Assembly (NCBI GenBank): GCA_028871815.1
Contig: JAGWMJ010000004.1
Coordinates: 1-64,000 of the forward strand
Direction: 5' to 3'
Length of the DNA: 64,000 nt
DNA from: Armatimonadota bacterium
Lineage (GTDB): Bacteria > Armatimonadota > Chthonomonadetes > Chthonomonadales > Chthonomonadaceae
This document shows, in pieces, positions 43,578-52,679 of this stretch. The number at the start of each line of letters is the position of its first letter. The first letter of the stretch is position 1. Both the position numbers and the translations under genes were made by a program. The notes beneath the pieces were generated by a model. The model ran no database searches. It was given only the letters and a program-made list of their open reading frames with translations, and was not told the DNA's origin.

Positions 43578-43924
43578 GGGTTGGTGGATCAATGCTATTC
43601 GATTGTCGATATTTGGTTTTGCGCGCTATTTGGTTTTCGCCGCTATGCAGTTATCTCTATTAAGTTGAAGCGCATCCCATGGGCCTGCGCTTACCAGACC
43701 TGGTCGGCGTCGCGGCCCCCGTGCAACGGCGCAAGTTGCGCCCGCCTCCCGCTGCTCCAGGCCGCGATGCTCCGGCGTAAATCCCCGGTACCAAACGGTT
43801 ACAATGACGCAGGCGCGCTGGACATGGTTCCATTATATGGAGTATTTCACACGCCTTTAGCCGGCTACGCCGGGCGAACTATGCCAACGTGCGAATGCTG
43901 CCTTGCCGGCACGGAGATACGCGT
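43578..43924. other. Intergenic region, lower GC, no gene seen
   Basis: About 350 bases before the deacetylase-like gene. It includes a short direct repeat (TATTTGGTTTT near 43612 and 43628) in an AT-richer stretch (43600-43670) and a TATATGG near 43836. An open frame here (43581-43928) is Cys/Trp/Arg rich and unlikely to be real. Confidence 0.45.
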
Positions 43925-45055
43925 GTGACTGCACCATTTCTGTACAGTTCGGACCTGCTGGCGTACGATATGGGGCCGCACCATCCGTTGCGCCCGGAGC
44001 GGACCGGCGAGACACTGCAGCTGCTTACCGACTTTGGAGTCACGGCTCAGTACCTGCAGATCGTCGCCCCAGCGGAGGAGTCGGAATACGAGATTCGAGC
44101 CGTGCATGCAGCGGACTACGTAGACGCAGTGCAGCGTGCGAGCGAGGGGCGGCCGGACTCTTCTCTCCGTCGATTCGGCCTGGGAACGGGCGATAATCCG
44201 ATCTTTAACGGCATGTACGAGGCGGCGGCGCTCTGCTGCGGCGCTGCCGCGTCCGCCGCACAGTACGTGGTGAACGGCGCCGACCTGGCATTCAGCTTCT
44301 CAGGCGGTCTGCACCACGCTCATTTCGACTGCGCCGCCGGGTTTTGTGTGTTCAACGACCCTGCTTTCGCCATAAACGCGCTAAAGGAGCGGTTTGAGCG
44401 GGTTGCCTATGTGGATATCGATGTCCACCATGGCGATGGGGTGCAGGAGCTTTTCTACCACCGGTCCGATGTGCTTACGCTGAGCATCCATCAGGACGGA
44501 AGAACTCTGTTTCCCGGCACGGGCTCCGTTGCGGGGATGGGAACCGGCGCCGGGCAGGGTTTCAGCGTGAACCTGCCCGTTGCCCCGTTTACCGAGGATG
44601 GCGTATGGCTGGATGTGTGGCGGCGGGCCGGCATACCGATACTGCAGGCATTTCGGCCGGATGCAATTGTTCTGCAGTTGGGAGCCGACGCCCACCGTGA
44701 CGATCCGCTGGCGAACGTGATGCTGACCACGCGTGGATGGCTGCAGGCCGTTACCGATGTGCGGGAGATTGGTGTACCCATTGTTGCCCTGGGCGGTGGT
44801 GGCTACAACCGAAACACCGTACCACGCATGTGGACGCTTGCCACGGCGGAGTTGCTCCGCGTGGAGCTGCCAAACGCCGTGCCGGAAACGAGCCCGCTGC
44901 GGAAGCGAATGCCGTTTTTGCACGACGCCCCGGAGACGGATCACCCGCAGTGGGAGAGCGAAACAAGCGTGGACCGGACGAAACGCGCCGCCTCAGAGGT
45001 CATCAGCGAGATTCGACGCCGGGTTTTCCCGCTACACGGCATACCGGCTACGTAA
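43925..45055 (+). CDS. Histone deacetylase superfamily protein (AcuC-like)
   Basis: A 376-residue zinc-dependent deacylase. Family motifs: HHPLRPERT near the N-terminus, SGGLHHAHFDCAAGFCVFND (active-site His pair), YVDIDVHHGDGVQELF (zinc-binding Asp/His), SIHQDGRTLFPGTG and LQLGADAHRDDPL (second zinc Asp). Bacterial relatives act on acetyl-CoA synthetase (AcuC), acetylpolyamines or other acyl-lysines. The GTG at 43925 has GGAGA seven bases upstream. A sequence-level choice between AcuC and polyamine deacetylase is not possible. Confidence 0.92.
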   Translation: MTAPFLYSSDLLAYDMGPHHPLRPERTGETLQLLTDFGVTAQYLQIVAPAEESEYEIRAVHAADYVDAVQRASEGRPDSSLRRFGLGTGDNPIFNGMYEAAALCCGAAASAAQYVVNGADLAFSFSGGLHHAHFDCAAGFCVFNDPAFAINALKERFERVAYVDIDVHHGDGVQELFYHRSDVLTLSIHQDGRTLFPGTGSVAGMGTGAGQGFSVNLPVAPFTEDGVWLDVWRRAGIPILQAFRPDAIVLQLGADAHRDDPLANVMLTTRGWLQAVTDVREIGVPIVALGGGGYNRNTVPRMWTLATAELLRVELPNAVPETSPLRKRMPFLHDAPETDHPQWESETSVDRTKRAASEVISEIRRRVFPLHGIPAT

Positions 45056-45116
45056 CAGAGCACCGCTCGCGAAAACTCTCTGCGGCCGGCGTTGCCCGGC
45101 GAGGCGCCTGGACCGC

Positions 45117-45377
45117 ATGGGCCTGCATTTTGGCGCGCCAGGTGTCGATTCACTCTGCGGGCCGCCGATCCGCTCGCACATTGACCACGTGGCGCAGCAG
45201 CCCCACCTGCCGTTTGTGGGCTGGTCGCAGCCTCTGTGGCTCAAACGTTACCCGGACCTCACTGAAACCCCTCTAGGAGGTGCCCCAGATACAGCGCAGC
45301 CGCGCACGACCGGCTCCTTCGTGAGCGTTCCTGCTGGGTCCGTTGGGCCGTCATGCTTCTGGCGCGTCAAACGTTGA
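45117..45377 (+). CDS. Possible small protein
   Basis: An 86-codon frame, MGLHFGAPGVDSLCGPPIRS then HLPFVGWSQPLWLKRYPDL. Codon third positions are GC-rich and the first 50 residues look protein-like, but the ribosome-binding site is poor and the last 30 residues are low complexity. It overlaps the 3' end of the convergent CDF gene. It could be a decayed fragment. Confidence 0.25.
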   Translation: MGLHFGAPGVDSLCGPPIRSHIDHVAQQPHLPFVGWSQPLWLKRYPDLTETPLGGAPDTAQPRTTGSFVSVPAGSVGPSCFWRVKR

Positions 45378-45959
45378 GAGATGCTCGGCTTTCGCGACTC
45401 GAAACACCTTGACGGCGCTATCAGCATTAAGCGCCATTATGCCTATTCCAACAACAAAGTCGGGCCAGGGAGAACTGAACGCCAGTGTCACCAAGCCGGC
45501 ACAAATGATAGCGAGATTGGCCATCACATCGTTCCGCGCTGAAAGGAAGGCTGCCCTGGTAAGGCTGCCCGAATGATGTCGAATCTTCGCCAGCTGGAGT
45601 GCGCAAAAGAGGTTTACGAGTAAAGCGCCAAGGCCAACCGCGCCCAGGCTCGCCGCGGCCGGCACGGTTGGATGGTAGAACTTCCGGATAGCGGTCCACA
45701 ATGTCATAGCGCCTGGGACCAGCAGAATTCCAGCGAGCGCCATGCCCAGCCGGGCGCGGGCGCGGACCGACCAGGTGAGTCCGAGCAGGATGAGGCAGTT
45801 GATCGCGGTGTCTTCCAGAAAATCGACCGAGTCGGCAAAGAGCGACACCGAGCCTTGCCGAAATGCCACGCTCGACTCAATGAAGAAGTAGCCAAAGTTT
45901 ACAAGAGCAATAAGAACTATAGTCCGTCTTAGGCCTATGGCATGGTCGTGGCGGCTCAT
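45351..45959 (-). CDS. Cation diffusion facilitator-type transporter, membrane domain only
   Basis: A 202-residue protein with five to six membrane helices and the CDF pattern: SLFADSVDFLEDTAINCLIL with two acidic metal ligands in helix 2, and ARNDVMANLAIICAGLV with the ND/D motif in helix 5. CDF proteins export Zn2+, Co2+, Fe2+ or Mn2+ against protons. The usual cytoplasmic C-terminal domain of about 80 residues is missing, and the second helix reads DxxED rather than HxxxD. The start MSRHDHAIG at 45959 is preferred; an ATG lies at 45989. Confidence 0.8.
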   Translation of the reverse strand: MSRHDHAIGLRRTIVLIALVNFGYFFIESSVAFRQGSVSLFADSVDFLEDTAINCLILLGLTWSVRARARLGMALAGILLVPGAMTLWTAIRKFYHPTVPAAASLGAVGLGALLVNLFCALQLAKIRHHSGSLTRAAFLSARNDVMANLAIICAGLVTLAFSSPWPDFVVGIGIMALNADSAVKVFRVAKAEHLSTFDAPEA

Positions 45960-45989
45960 TCGTTGGCCGTGCCCGCTGGAGATTGGCAT

Positions 45990-46204
45990 TGGCCTCTCCC
46001 TGGAGGAGCGGCCTCTGGATCGCCGCGAAAGACCGGAACAGTACCGATGATGGTTCCTGCCTCAACAGCGGCTGGCGGGTGGGGGCCGGTGTCTCCTCGG
46101 CTCATCACCGGCAGGCCTGTGAGGCCGGCCAGAGGAAGCGCACGCTGCTGTTCGATGATGTGCGCCAACACCGGGGTGGCACTTCGGCCCGGACGCCCTG
46201 GCAA
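45990..46204. other. Intergenic region, nothing recognised
   Basis: About 215 bases between the CDF start and the antitoxin remnant. The open frame of the remnant continues through here without stops, but the composition (Pro/Gly/Ala) no longer resembles any family. Confidence 0.35.
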
Positions 46205-46429
46205 TGCCACTTTCAATCCGACTTCGCGCCAGCGCGCTGCGAGCGGGCGAACCTCATGACCATCTCGAAATGGAACTGCTCGCCAGACCTCATAGGGCAG
46301 TAGGGTGCCGATCTTGTGGAAGCTCAATGCCGAAAGTAGACCGACGACCGCTTTTGACTGCCTGGACACGGCTTCCGAAAGGCCATGCGTGGCGGTGAAC
46401 TCGCAGCCAGTTCGTCTGTAACGGCCTCC
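46205..46429 (-). pseudogene. AbiEi-like antitoxin/regulator remnant
   Basis: The minus-strand frame contains GRYRRTGCEFTATHGLSEAV and, 10 residues on, VVGLLSALSFHKIGTLLPYE then VWRAVPF. This closely follows the core of AbiEi-type type IV antitoxins (the LLSALxFHxIGTQxPxEVWxA pattern). The N-terminal winged helix is not recognisable, similarity ends after VPF, there is no start codon or ribosome-binding site at a sensible position, and the frame runs into the tRNA-Val. No AbiEii toxin gene is nearby. It is best read as a decayed gene left beside a tRNA integration site. Confidence 0.5.
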
Positions 46430-46536
46430 GGCCGTTCGTGTTCTGGCACTGGCGGCAAGGAGCCCCTGCAGGCGACGTGGAGGTAGCGGATCGTCCGGGC
46501 TTCGGTGTCTTACATGCGAAGTCCGGATTGAAAGCC

Positions 46537-46612
<76 letters not shown>

Positions 46613-46658
46613 ATAACGGTACGGTTATGGCATAAACGGTTGGAATTGGCAACCACGG

Positions 46659-47813
46659 TCAACCCGTCGAGCAGGCATCGCCGCCTCGATAGATGCGCGG
46701 CACGCGGCCGGTTATGCCGGTGGTGATTGTGTGCTCGGGCAAGCCGGATGCCGCTGCCAGCCCGGTCACCGTAACCTGCAATTCACCACTCGTACCGATG
46801 CAGACGCATACGTCACTGCACTCCACGGCCGGCACGTCGGTAACATCCACCATCAACTGATCCATGCATATCCGGCCCAGGATGGGCGCGACCTGGCCGC
46901 GAACCAGCAAGTGGCCCTTGCTCGAGAGTCCGATCGGATAGCCGTCCCCGTAACCCACCTGTACCGTGGCAACTTGCGACGCACGCCTTAATGTGAACGT
47001 GGCGTCGTAGCTGATCGTACTGCCCGCGGGAAGATGCCGGATGGCAGCGATACGGGCATACCACGTGAGCGCCGGCCGAACGGCTATGCGGAGCTTTGGT
47101 TGAGCGGGCGAGTTTGGGATGATTCCATAGACCAGCAGTCCGGTTCGCACCAGATTGCAGCCGGCGGCGCCGAGCGCCAGGACGCCGGCGCTGTTGCAGA
47201 TATGCCTCCAAGCGATGGCGGCGCCGCGTGCCTCAAGCTCCGACAAAGCCGCGCGGTAACTTGCCAATTGGGCCATGGTGAGCGCGTCATCTCCACCGGC
47301 CGCGGCGAAGTGACTGGCAAGGCCCTGTACATCGAGCCCGGCGGCAACGCACGCGTCGTAGGCGTCAATCACCTCTGTCGGTAGAGCGCCGCTGCGGCCC
47401 ATGCCGGTGTCAACCTCCAGGTGAACTCGCGTTCCCTGGCGACCAGTAGACAGTGACCGAAGGGGTGAGCCTGTGCCGACCAGCGGTGTAATACCCGCCG
47501 CGGCGATGGCGCCGGCCTCGTGCGCGCGGAATGGAGCAAGGAGGCAGATGCGGACCGCCGGAGCCAGTTTGCGCAGCGAGATTGCCTCGCGGGAAGTTGC
47601 CACGCCGAGCCAGGTAGCGCCGCCGAGTAGAGCAGCCTTGGCGGCATGCTCCATACCGTGCCCGTACGCGTCGGCCTTCACCACCGCCATCACTTCGGCC
47701 GGCGCGACGGCCGCGCACAGCGAACGAACGTTGGCGCTGATTGTATCAAGGTCGATCTCGACCCACGTCCGAATGTCGCGTAAGGCGATGCGAGAGCTAT
47801 CTTCGTGATTCAT
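46659..47813 (-). CDS. alr: Alanine racemase
   Basis: A 384-residue PLP enzyme that supplies D-alanine for peptidoglycan. AVVKADAYGHGMEHAA carries the PLP lysine, HLEVDTGMGRSG and HICNSAGVL are cofactor contacts, and the second catalytic residue (Tyr) lies in VGYGDGYPIGLSSKG. CMDQLMVDVTDVP is the C-terminal domain motif. The start MNHEDSS at 47813 fits the family; the ribosome-binding site is weak. Confidence 0.95.
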   Translation of the reverse strand: MNHEDSSRIALRDIRTWVEIDLDTISANVRSLCAAVAPAEVMAVVKADAYGHGMEHAAKAALLGGATWLGVATSREAISLRKLAPAVRICLLAPFRAHEAGAIAAAGITPLVGTGSPLRSLSTGRQGTRVHLEVDTGMGRSGALPTEVIDAYDACVAAGLDVQGLASHFAAAGGDDALTMAQLASYRAALSELEARGAAIAWRHICNSAGVLALGAAGCNLVRTGLLVYGIIPNSPAQPKLRIAVRPALTWYARIAAIRHLPAGSTISYDATFTLRRASQVATVQVGYGDGYPIGLSSKGHLLVRGQVAPILGRICMDQLMVDVTDVPAVECSDVCVCIGTSGELQVTVTGLAAASGLPEHTITTGITGRVPRIYRGGDACSTG

Positions 47814-47960
47814 GAGAAAAGAGTGCGTAACCCACACCATCCGATCACGTCTAGAGATATAGCAGCTCGATTAGGGGTAACCCTTCGCTCTCCATCGCCC
47901 GGGCATAAGCGGCTTTGCCGTCGGTGCCTGGAGGATTGGAAGCACCGCTGGCCCGGGGCG

Positions 47961-48734
47961 TTATTCACGTTCCGGCCGGCGGTTTTCTTTTTTGTCGGGC
48001 TCCGCTCCCGGTGCGGACTGGTGTGCGGCGTTCATGGCCCGCTGCATGGCCTCCGCCATCGCGCTGGGAGGTGGCGCCGCTGCTGCGGCCGCATCCATGA
48101 CTGCACGCCACTCTCTGTCTTTCGGATCATCGTACTCACCGATCCGCGATTCCGGATCAAGCCAGTTGGCGGGCAACGGCTGGTGAGCCAGAGCCATGGC
48201 TTCCACCTCCGCTGCCGGCGGCCAAATCACTCCGAGTGGTGTATCAAGTTCCGTACACTCCACTGTTGGCACTTCGCCGGCGCAAACCTCAACAACCCTC
48301 TCTGCTGCGTACACGACCCGCTTCACGATCCTGCTCCAGCCTCCGTGTTCCAGAAGGGCTGCAGCAAGTCCCAGCTGCTTGAGGCCGGCGCCGGCGGCCA
48401 TCGCCTGTTCGGTGGTCAGCTTTATCTCGAAGATGCATAACTCACCGGGAGCCGTTATGCTAACTGCGTCGAGTTCACGGTAGAGTGGGCCGAACCGACC
48501 ATTGGCCAAGCGCTGCTGCCATTGGATGATCCGCTCTGGCGACAGCGTCAGCCTTTCTGCGAGCCAGGCGCGAATCGCGGCTTCGGCCAAACCGCCCAGC
48601 GCTTCTCCGGCCGCGCGCCGTCCCCACCGGCCGACCCGGCGTTGGCGGATTGCGGCCAGGAAATCGCGGAAGCCAGGGTCGTCCGGGGCGACCAGTCGCA
48701 CGTCTCGCACGCTCGGGGGTATTGGTGGCTGCAT
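47961..48734 (-). CDS. Putative PD-(D/E)XK-fold protein
   Basis: A 257-residue soluble protein. FGPLYRELDAVSITAPGELC followed by IFEIKLTTEQAMAAG has the order D...E-x-K that marks PD-(D/E)XK nuclease-like folds, with a helix before it (GLAEAAIRAWLAERL) and after it. This suggests a nuclease or nucleic-acid-binding role, but the fold call is from motif spacing alone. The last 60 residues are Ala/Pro/Glu-rich. It is alone between alr and the potassium permease. Confidence 0.55.
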   Translation of the reverse strand: MQPPIPPSVRDVRLVAPDDPGFRDFLAAIRQRRVGRWGRRAAGEALGGLAEAAIRAWLAERLTLSPERIIQWQQRLANGRFGPLYRELDAVSITAPGELCIFEIKLTTEQAMAAGAGLKQLGLAAALLEHGGWSRIVKRVVYAAERVVEVCAGEVPTVECTELDTPLGVIWPPAAEVEAMALAHQPLPANWLDPESRIGEYDDPKDREWRAVMDAAAAAAPPPSAMAEAMQRAMNAAHQSAPGAEPDKKENRRPERE

Positions 48735-48858
48735 AGAAGGTGGTCGCGCCGTCCGTGCTCTGGGTGAACTTACCGCTACCCGATTTCAATGCACGCAAGC
48801 GCAAAACTGCCTGTGGTGGCAAAATACGTCGTAATTCTGCCACCAGCGCACACACAGG

Positions 48859-49025
48859 TATACTGAACGCCGGTTCGGGCTACGCTTTCCGGCGGCTTGA
48901 AAGCCGGGTTGCCGAAGGGTTGGCGGTATGCCCGCGCTTCGAGGCCGCAGAGAGGCCCGGCCGAATTCCGCCTGCAGGATCCGCTTCGGGCACTGGCCCA
49001 GCCACGGCCCACCGCACCTTCCTTT
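48859..49025 (+). promoter_or_regulatory. -10 element and long structured leader of the KimA-like gene
   Basis: TATACT (48859-48864) is a good -10; the -35 is weak. A start near 48871 would give a leader of about 155 bases, GC-rich, with repeated GCCGG/CCGGC blocks. KimA genes of Firmicutes are often controlled by the c-di-AMP (ydaO) riboswitch. I looked for its conserved GGGTGAATC and GACAGCTAACC blocks and did not see them, so the type of control is open. Confidence 0.4.
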
Positions 49026-51005
49026 ATGGGTTTCTACAAGCTGCACCGGCGATTGCGCCGCTTTGTTTTCGGTTCCCCGATCTCCAGCCAGCACATGGAG
49101 CACACGCTGCTCTCCAAGTTGCTGGCGCTACCGGTATTCTCATCGGATGCCATTTCGTCGGTAGCGTACGCCACACAGCAGATCGTTCTGGTGCTGGGTG
49201 CGGCCGGGCTCTGGATGAGCCAGCAGCGGGTGCAGTACACCCACTTCACCATGCTCATCACCGGCAGCATTGTGCTGTTGTTGACGATTGTGGTGATGTC
49301 GTACTGGCAGACCATATTTGGATACCCGAGCGGTGGCGGAAGTTACATCGTATCCAAGGACAATTTGGGCGCCTTTCCCGGTCTCATTGCTGCCGCCGCC
49401 CTTTTGATCGACTATGTGCTTACGGTATCGGTATCCATTGCGTCCGGGGTTCAGAATCTGGAAAGCGTGCCGCTCTTCCGCGTCTTCGGAGTGCAGGAGC
49501 ACCTGGTGCTCTACTGCATGCTTGCCATTTTGCTGCTGGTGGTGGCAAACCTCCGTGGCGTTAAGGAATCGGGCAAGCTTTTTGCCGCGCCCACCTACAT
49601 CTTTGTGTTCATGTGCTACCTGATGATCGGCTTTGGCCTGCTTGGCCCCATGATCGGATGGCACTTCCACATGCAGTACGTGAACCAGACTGTGCCCGAT
49701 GCTCTGAAGCGCTCGGCGCAGACCGTAGGAGTGCTGCTTCTGCTGAGAGCGTTTGCCAACGGTTGTTCCGCCATGACCGGCACGGAAGCTGTGAGCAACG
49801 GGATACCGGCATTTCGGGTGCCGAAGTCCCGGAACGCAGCGTTTACGCTTGTAGCGATGGGTGCTATATTAGGATCCATATTCCTCGGCGTCTCGTGGCT
49901 CGCCGTGCGCCTCCACGTGGTCTACTGGGAGATGGGCAGCAGCCACACGGCTCCGGCGGTTATCGACCAGATCAGCGGAGCCGTCTTCGGAAAGACCGGC
50001 GGCTGGTCGTGGGCCTACCTCACCACACAGGTATTCACCGCTTTGGTGTTGGTTCTTGCCGCCAACACCAGTTTTGCCGATTTCCCACGCCTGGCCAGCA
50101 TTCTGGCGCGCGATCGCTACGTGCCCAAGCAGTTGGCAAACCTCGGTGACAAGCTGGTGTTCAACAATGGCGTGGTGATGCTTGGCCTGTTCGCCGCACT
50201 GCTTATTCTACTCAAGGGCGGCAGCGTCGACCAGCTCATACCGCTGTATGCAGTGGGCGTCTTCTGCGCCTTTACGCTGTCGCAAAGCGGAATGGTGGTC
50301 CATTGGTACCATCAACGCGGAAGCGGTTGGGCGCGCAAGCTCGTGATCAACGGATTAGGCGCTATTGCCACATTTGTGGTACTACTGGATATTGGTTTCG
50401 AGAAGTTTCTTGACGGCGCATGGATGGTGATTCTGGTTGGCGCCGTACTCGTTTTCATCTTTCGCAAGATTCATGCGCACTATACGGAGATGGCGCAGCT
50501 GCTCGAGACACCGGCGGTGCTGGATACCACGCCGCCCGACAATCTGGTACTGATTCTTATCTCCGGTATCCACCGCGGTACGCTCAATGCCCTTGCTTAT
50601 GGCAGATCGATCTCGCAGAATTGCCGTGCTGTAACCATCGAACTGGATCCGGAACAATCGCGCGCGTTGCGCGACCGTTGGGAGGAGATGGGCGGCGATA
50701 TTCCGCTGGTGGTGCTCAATTCGCAATACCGGTCGATAATCGGCCCGATTTTGGAGTACATCCATTCGGAACAAGAGGCGGAGCCTAATCGTATCATCAC
50801 CGTCGTGATCCCCGAGTTTGTGACCACGCGGTGGTGGCACCACTTGCTGCACGGGAATACGGGCTTTATCCTGAAGCTGGCTCTATTGGGCAATACAAAC
50901 GTCGTTGTAACCAACGTGCGGTACCAGCTTGGGGCCACGGCGCGTGTAGCTCCAGCGGCCACCAAAGGGTCAATGCATTCAGACGGATCGAGTGAACCAC
51001 GATGA
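49026..51005 (+). CDS. KimA-type APC-family potassium/amino-acid permease
   Basis: A 659-residue membrane protein with 12 helices and a soluble C-terminal domain of about 160 residues. SSDAISSVAYATQQ in helix 1 and LLIDYVLTVSVSIASG in helix 3 keep the Asp and Asp-Tyr used for K+ binding in KimA. The MTGTEAVSNGIPAFRVPKS loop and FADFPRLASILARDRYVP are diagnostic for this APC branch. The C-terminal part (NLVLILISGIHRGTLNALAY) resembles a USP-like regulatory domain. It probably takes up K+ with protons. The ATG at 49026 gives the normal N-terminus; there is no strong ribosome-binding site. It overlaps the next gene by 4 bases. Confidence 0.88.
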   Translation: MGFYKLHRRLRRFVFGSPISSQHMEHTLLSKLLALPVFSSDAISSVAYATQQIVLVLGAAGLWMSQQRVQYTHFTMLITGSIVLLLTIVVMSYWQTIFGYPSGGGSYIVSKDNLGAFPGLIAAAALLIDYVLTVSVSIASGVQNLESVPLFRVFGVQEHLVLYCMLAILLLVVANLRGVKESGKLFAAPTYIFVFMCYLMIGFGLLGPMIGWHFHMQYVNQTVPDALKRSAQTVGVLLLLRAFANGCSAMTGTEAVSNGIPAFRVPKSRNAAFTLVAMGAILGSIFLGVSWLAVRLHVVYWEMGSSHTAPAVIDQISGAVFGKTGGWSWAYLTTQVFTALVLVLAANTSFADFPRLASILARDRYVPKQLANLGDKLVFNNGVVMLGLFAALLILLKGGSVDQLIPLYAVGVFCAFTLSQSGMVVHWYHQRGSGWARKLVINGLGAIATFVVLLDIGFEKFLDGAWMVILVGAVLVFIFRKIHAHYTEMAQLLETPAVLDTTPPDNLVLILISGIHRGTLNALAYGRSISQNCRAVTIELDPEQSRALRDRWEEMGGDIPLVVLNSQYRSIIGPILEYIHSEQEAEPNRIITVVIPEFVTTRWWHHLLHGNTGFILKLALLGNTNVVVTNVRYQLGATARVAPAATKGSMHSDGSSEPR

Positions 51006-51829
51006 TCATCGAGTCTCGGGCGGATGTCCTTCAGCTTACCGGCAAGCTGCACAAGGATGAGTGGCCGACCATCCGGACGGCGGCGAGGCTGCTGCTGCGC
51101 GAGCACCCTGCCGGCGTCATCATTGATTGCAACGGCCTTACCGACGTATCGAAGGATGGCGCCGCCACCTTTTTGAATGCCATAGAGGATATCGCGCAGC
51201 AGCACACCCGCATCGTAGTGGTGGGCATCCCCGAGCGGGCCCGCGAAGTCTGCCGAGGTGTTCCGGGTGTGCGCTCTCAGATGCCGGTGGCGGAAACGCT
51301 TCAGGAGGCGCGCGAGTCACTGCATGTGCTGGATCGCGTGGCGCGCTCCAAAGCGCGCGAAGCGCCGGCCACGCAGGGAGCGGTACTGGTTCCCCTGATG
51401 AGCGGTATCGCGCTGGAATATGGCGCCGAGCTAGGCTCGCGGATTGCGGCATCCAGCCGCGCATTGGTGCGGCTCGTCTACCTGTTGGAAGTTGCGCGAC
51501 ACCTGCCGTTAAGCGCTCCACTCGCGGCTCAGGAGAAGGAGGCGCTCGCCAGCCTTAACGCCGCAGTTGGCTTGGCGGCGCGGTACAAAGCCAACACCTC
51601 GTCGGCAATCGAGCGGGTTCGCGACCCGGTCGAGTGGTTGGTAAAGCGCCTGCACGATGGCGATATCGGCACCGTGGTGATTGGCGCGCAGCAGATGCCG
51701 GCGCCTGGGGAAGCCCGGGATAAGTTTCACGGATTCGTAGACGCGCTGATCCAGCGCGCCCCGTGCGAGGTGGTGGTGGGGCGCGGCATCGATCCTGGGG
51801 CGACGGTTAGCCATGAAACACCAGATTGA
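51002..51829 (+). CDS. STAS-USP two-domain protein coupled to the permease
   Basis: A 275-residue soluble protein. Residues 1-108 look like a STAS domain (VLQLTGKLHKDEW, GVIIDCNGLTDVSKDGAATF), with a Ser near the position phosphorylated in anti-sigma antagonists. Residues 120-265 follow a universal stress protein pattern (AVLVPLMSGIALEYGAELG ... DGDIGTVVIGAQQMPAPGEA ... APCEVVVGRG), with a degenerate nucleotide loop. The ATGA overlap with the permease suggests it regulates transport, possibly in response to a nucleotide. It overlaps nadC by 17 bases. Confidence 0.7.
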   Translation: MIIESRADVLQLTGKLHKDEWPTIRTAARLLLREHPAGVIIDCNGLTDVSKDGAATFLNAIEDIAQQHTRIVVVGIPERAREVCRGVPGVRSQMPVAETLQEARESLHVLDRVARSKAREAPATQGAVLVPLMSGIALEYGAELGSRIAASSRALVRLVYLLEVARHLPLSAPLAAQEKEALASLNAAVGLAARYKANTSSAIERVRDPVEWLVKRLHDGDIGTVVIGAQQMPAPGEARDKFHGFVDALIQRAPCEVVVGRGIDPGATVSHETPD

Positions 51830-52679
51830 CGGCGATTTCGGCCTGCCGGAATGTGGGGACACAATCCGCCACGCGCTCCGCGAGGACGTTGGATGGGCGG
51901 ATATCACGTCGCTCTTCACGGTACCGGAGGATGCTGCCGCTACTGCGGTGATCACCGCAAAGGAGCCCGGAGTGGTTGCCGGGCTCGGGGTGGCCGCGGC
52001 CGTCTTCGAGGCCGTTGATAGCGATATAGCGTTTCTGGCATCACTGGAAGAAGGTGCGGTGTTTGAATCCGGCGCGGCGCTGTGTACGGTGGCCGGGCGA
52101 GCCCGCTCATTGCTCTCCGGGGAGCGCGTTGCGCTCAACTTTTTGCAGCGGCTGAGCGGAATCGCCACGCTTACCCGTGCCTTCGTGGACCGCATCGGCG
52201 GGTCGGATGCTCGAATCGTGGATACGCGCAAAACGGCGCCGGGACTGCGAGCACTCGAAAAATACGCCGTTCGGGTGGGTGGTGGGTTCAACCATCGCAT
52301 GGGCCTCTTTGACGCAGTGTTGATCAAAGAGAACCACATCTCGGCGGCCGGTGGTATAGCCGCGGCCGTCGCAGCTGCGTATCAACGCGCTTCGCACGTG
52401 GTGACCGTAACGGTAGAGTGCAGGACGCTGGATCAGGTACGGCAAGCCGTGGAGGCCGACGTGGACATCGTGCTGCTCGACAACATGTCACCCGATACGA
52501 TGCGTGAGGCAGTAGAGACGTATCCCGACGTTTCCATGGAAGCCAGCGGGGGCGTCTCGTTGGACAACGTGGCGGATATCGCGGCTACCGGTGTCCGTAT
52601 CATCTCCGTGGGCGCGCTGACGCACTCCTCTCGCGCCCTCGACCTCTCGATGATCCTGAGCCTCCAGCATGCTGGTTGA
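51813..52679 (+). CDS. nadC: Nicotinate-nucleotide pyrophosphorylase (carboxylating)
   Basis: A 288-residue quinolinate phosphoribosyltransferase of de novo NAD synthesis. LREDVGWADITSLFT, ALNFLQRLSGIATLT, VDTRKTAPGLRALEKYAVRVGG, LIKENHI and VEVE-type strand TVECRTLDQV, DIVLLDNMSP and MEASGGVSLDNV are the ordered motifs. nadA/nadB are not in the window. It overlaps birA by 11 bases. Confidence 0.96.
   Translation: MKHQIDGDFGLPECGDTIRHALREDVGWADITSLFTVPEDAAATAVITAKEPGVVAGLGVAAAVFEAVDSDIAFLASLEEGAVFESGAALCTVAGRARSLLSGERVALNFLQRLSGIATLTRAFVDRIGGSDARIVDTRKTAPGLRALEKYAVRVGGGFNHRMGLFDAVLIKENHISAAGGIAAAVAAAYQRASHVVTVTVECRTLDQVRQAVEADVDIVLLDNMSPDTMREAVETYPDVSMEASGGVSLDNVADIAATGVRIISVGALTHSSRALDLSMILSLQHAG

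Noticed and set aside
48860-49025. c-di-AMP (ydaO) riboswitch before the KimA-like gene
   Set aside because: Expected from the gene family, but the conserved GGGTGAATC and GACAGCTAACC blocks are not visible. Kept only as a leader of unknown type.
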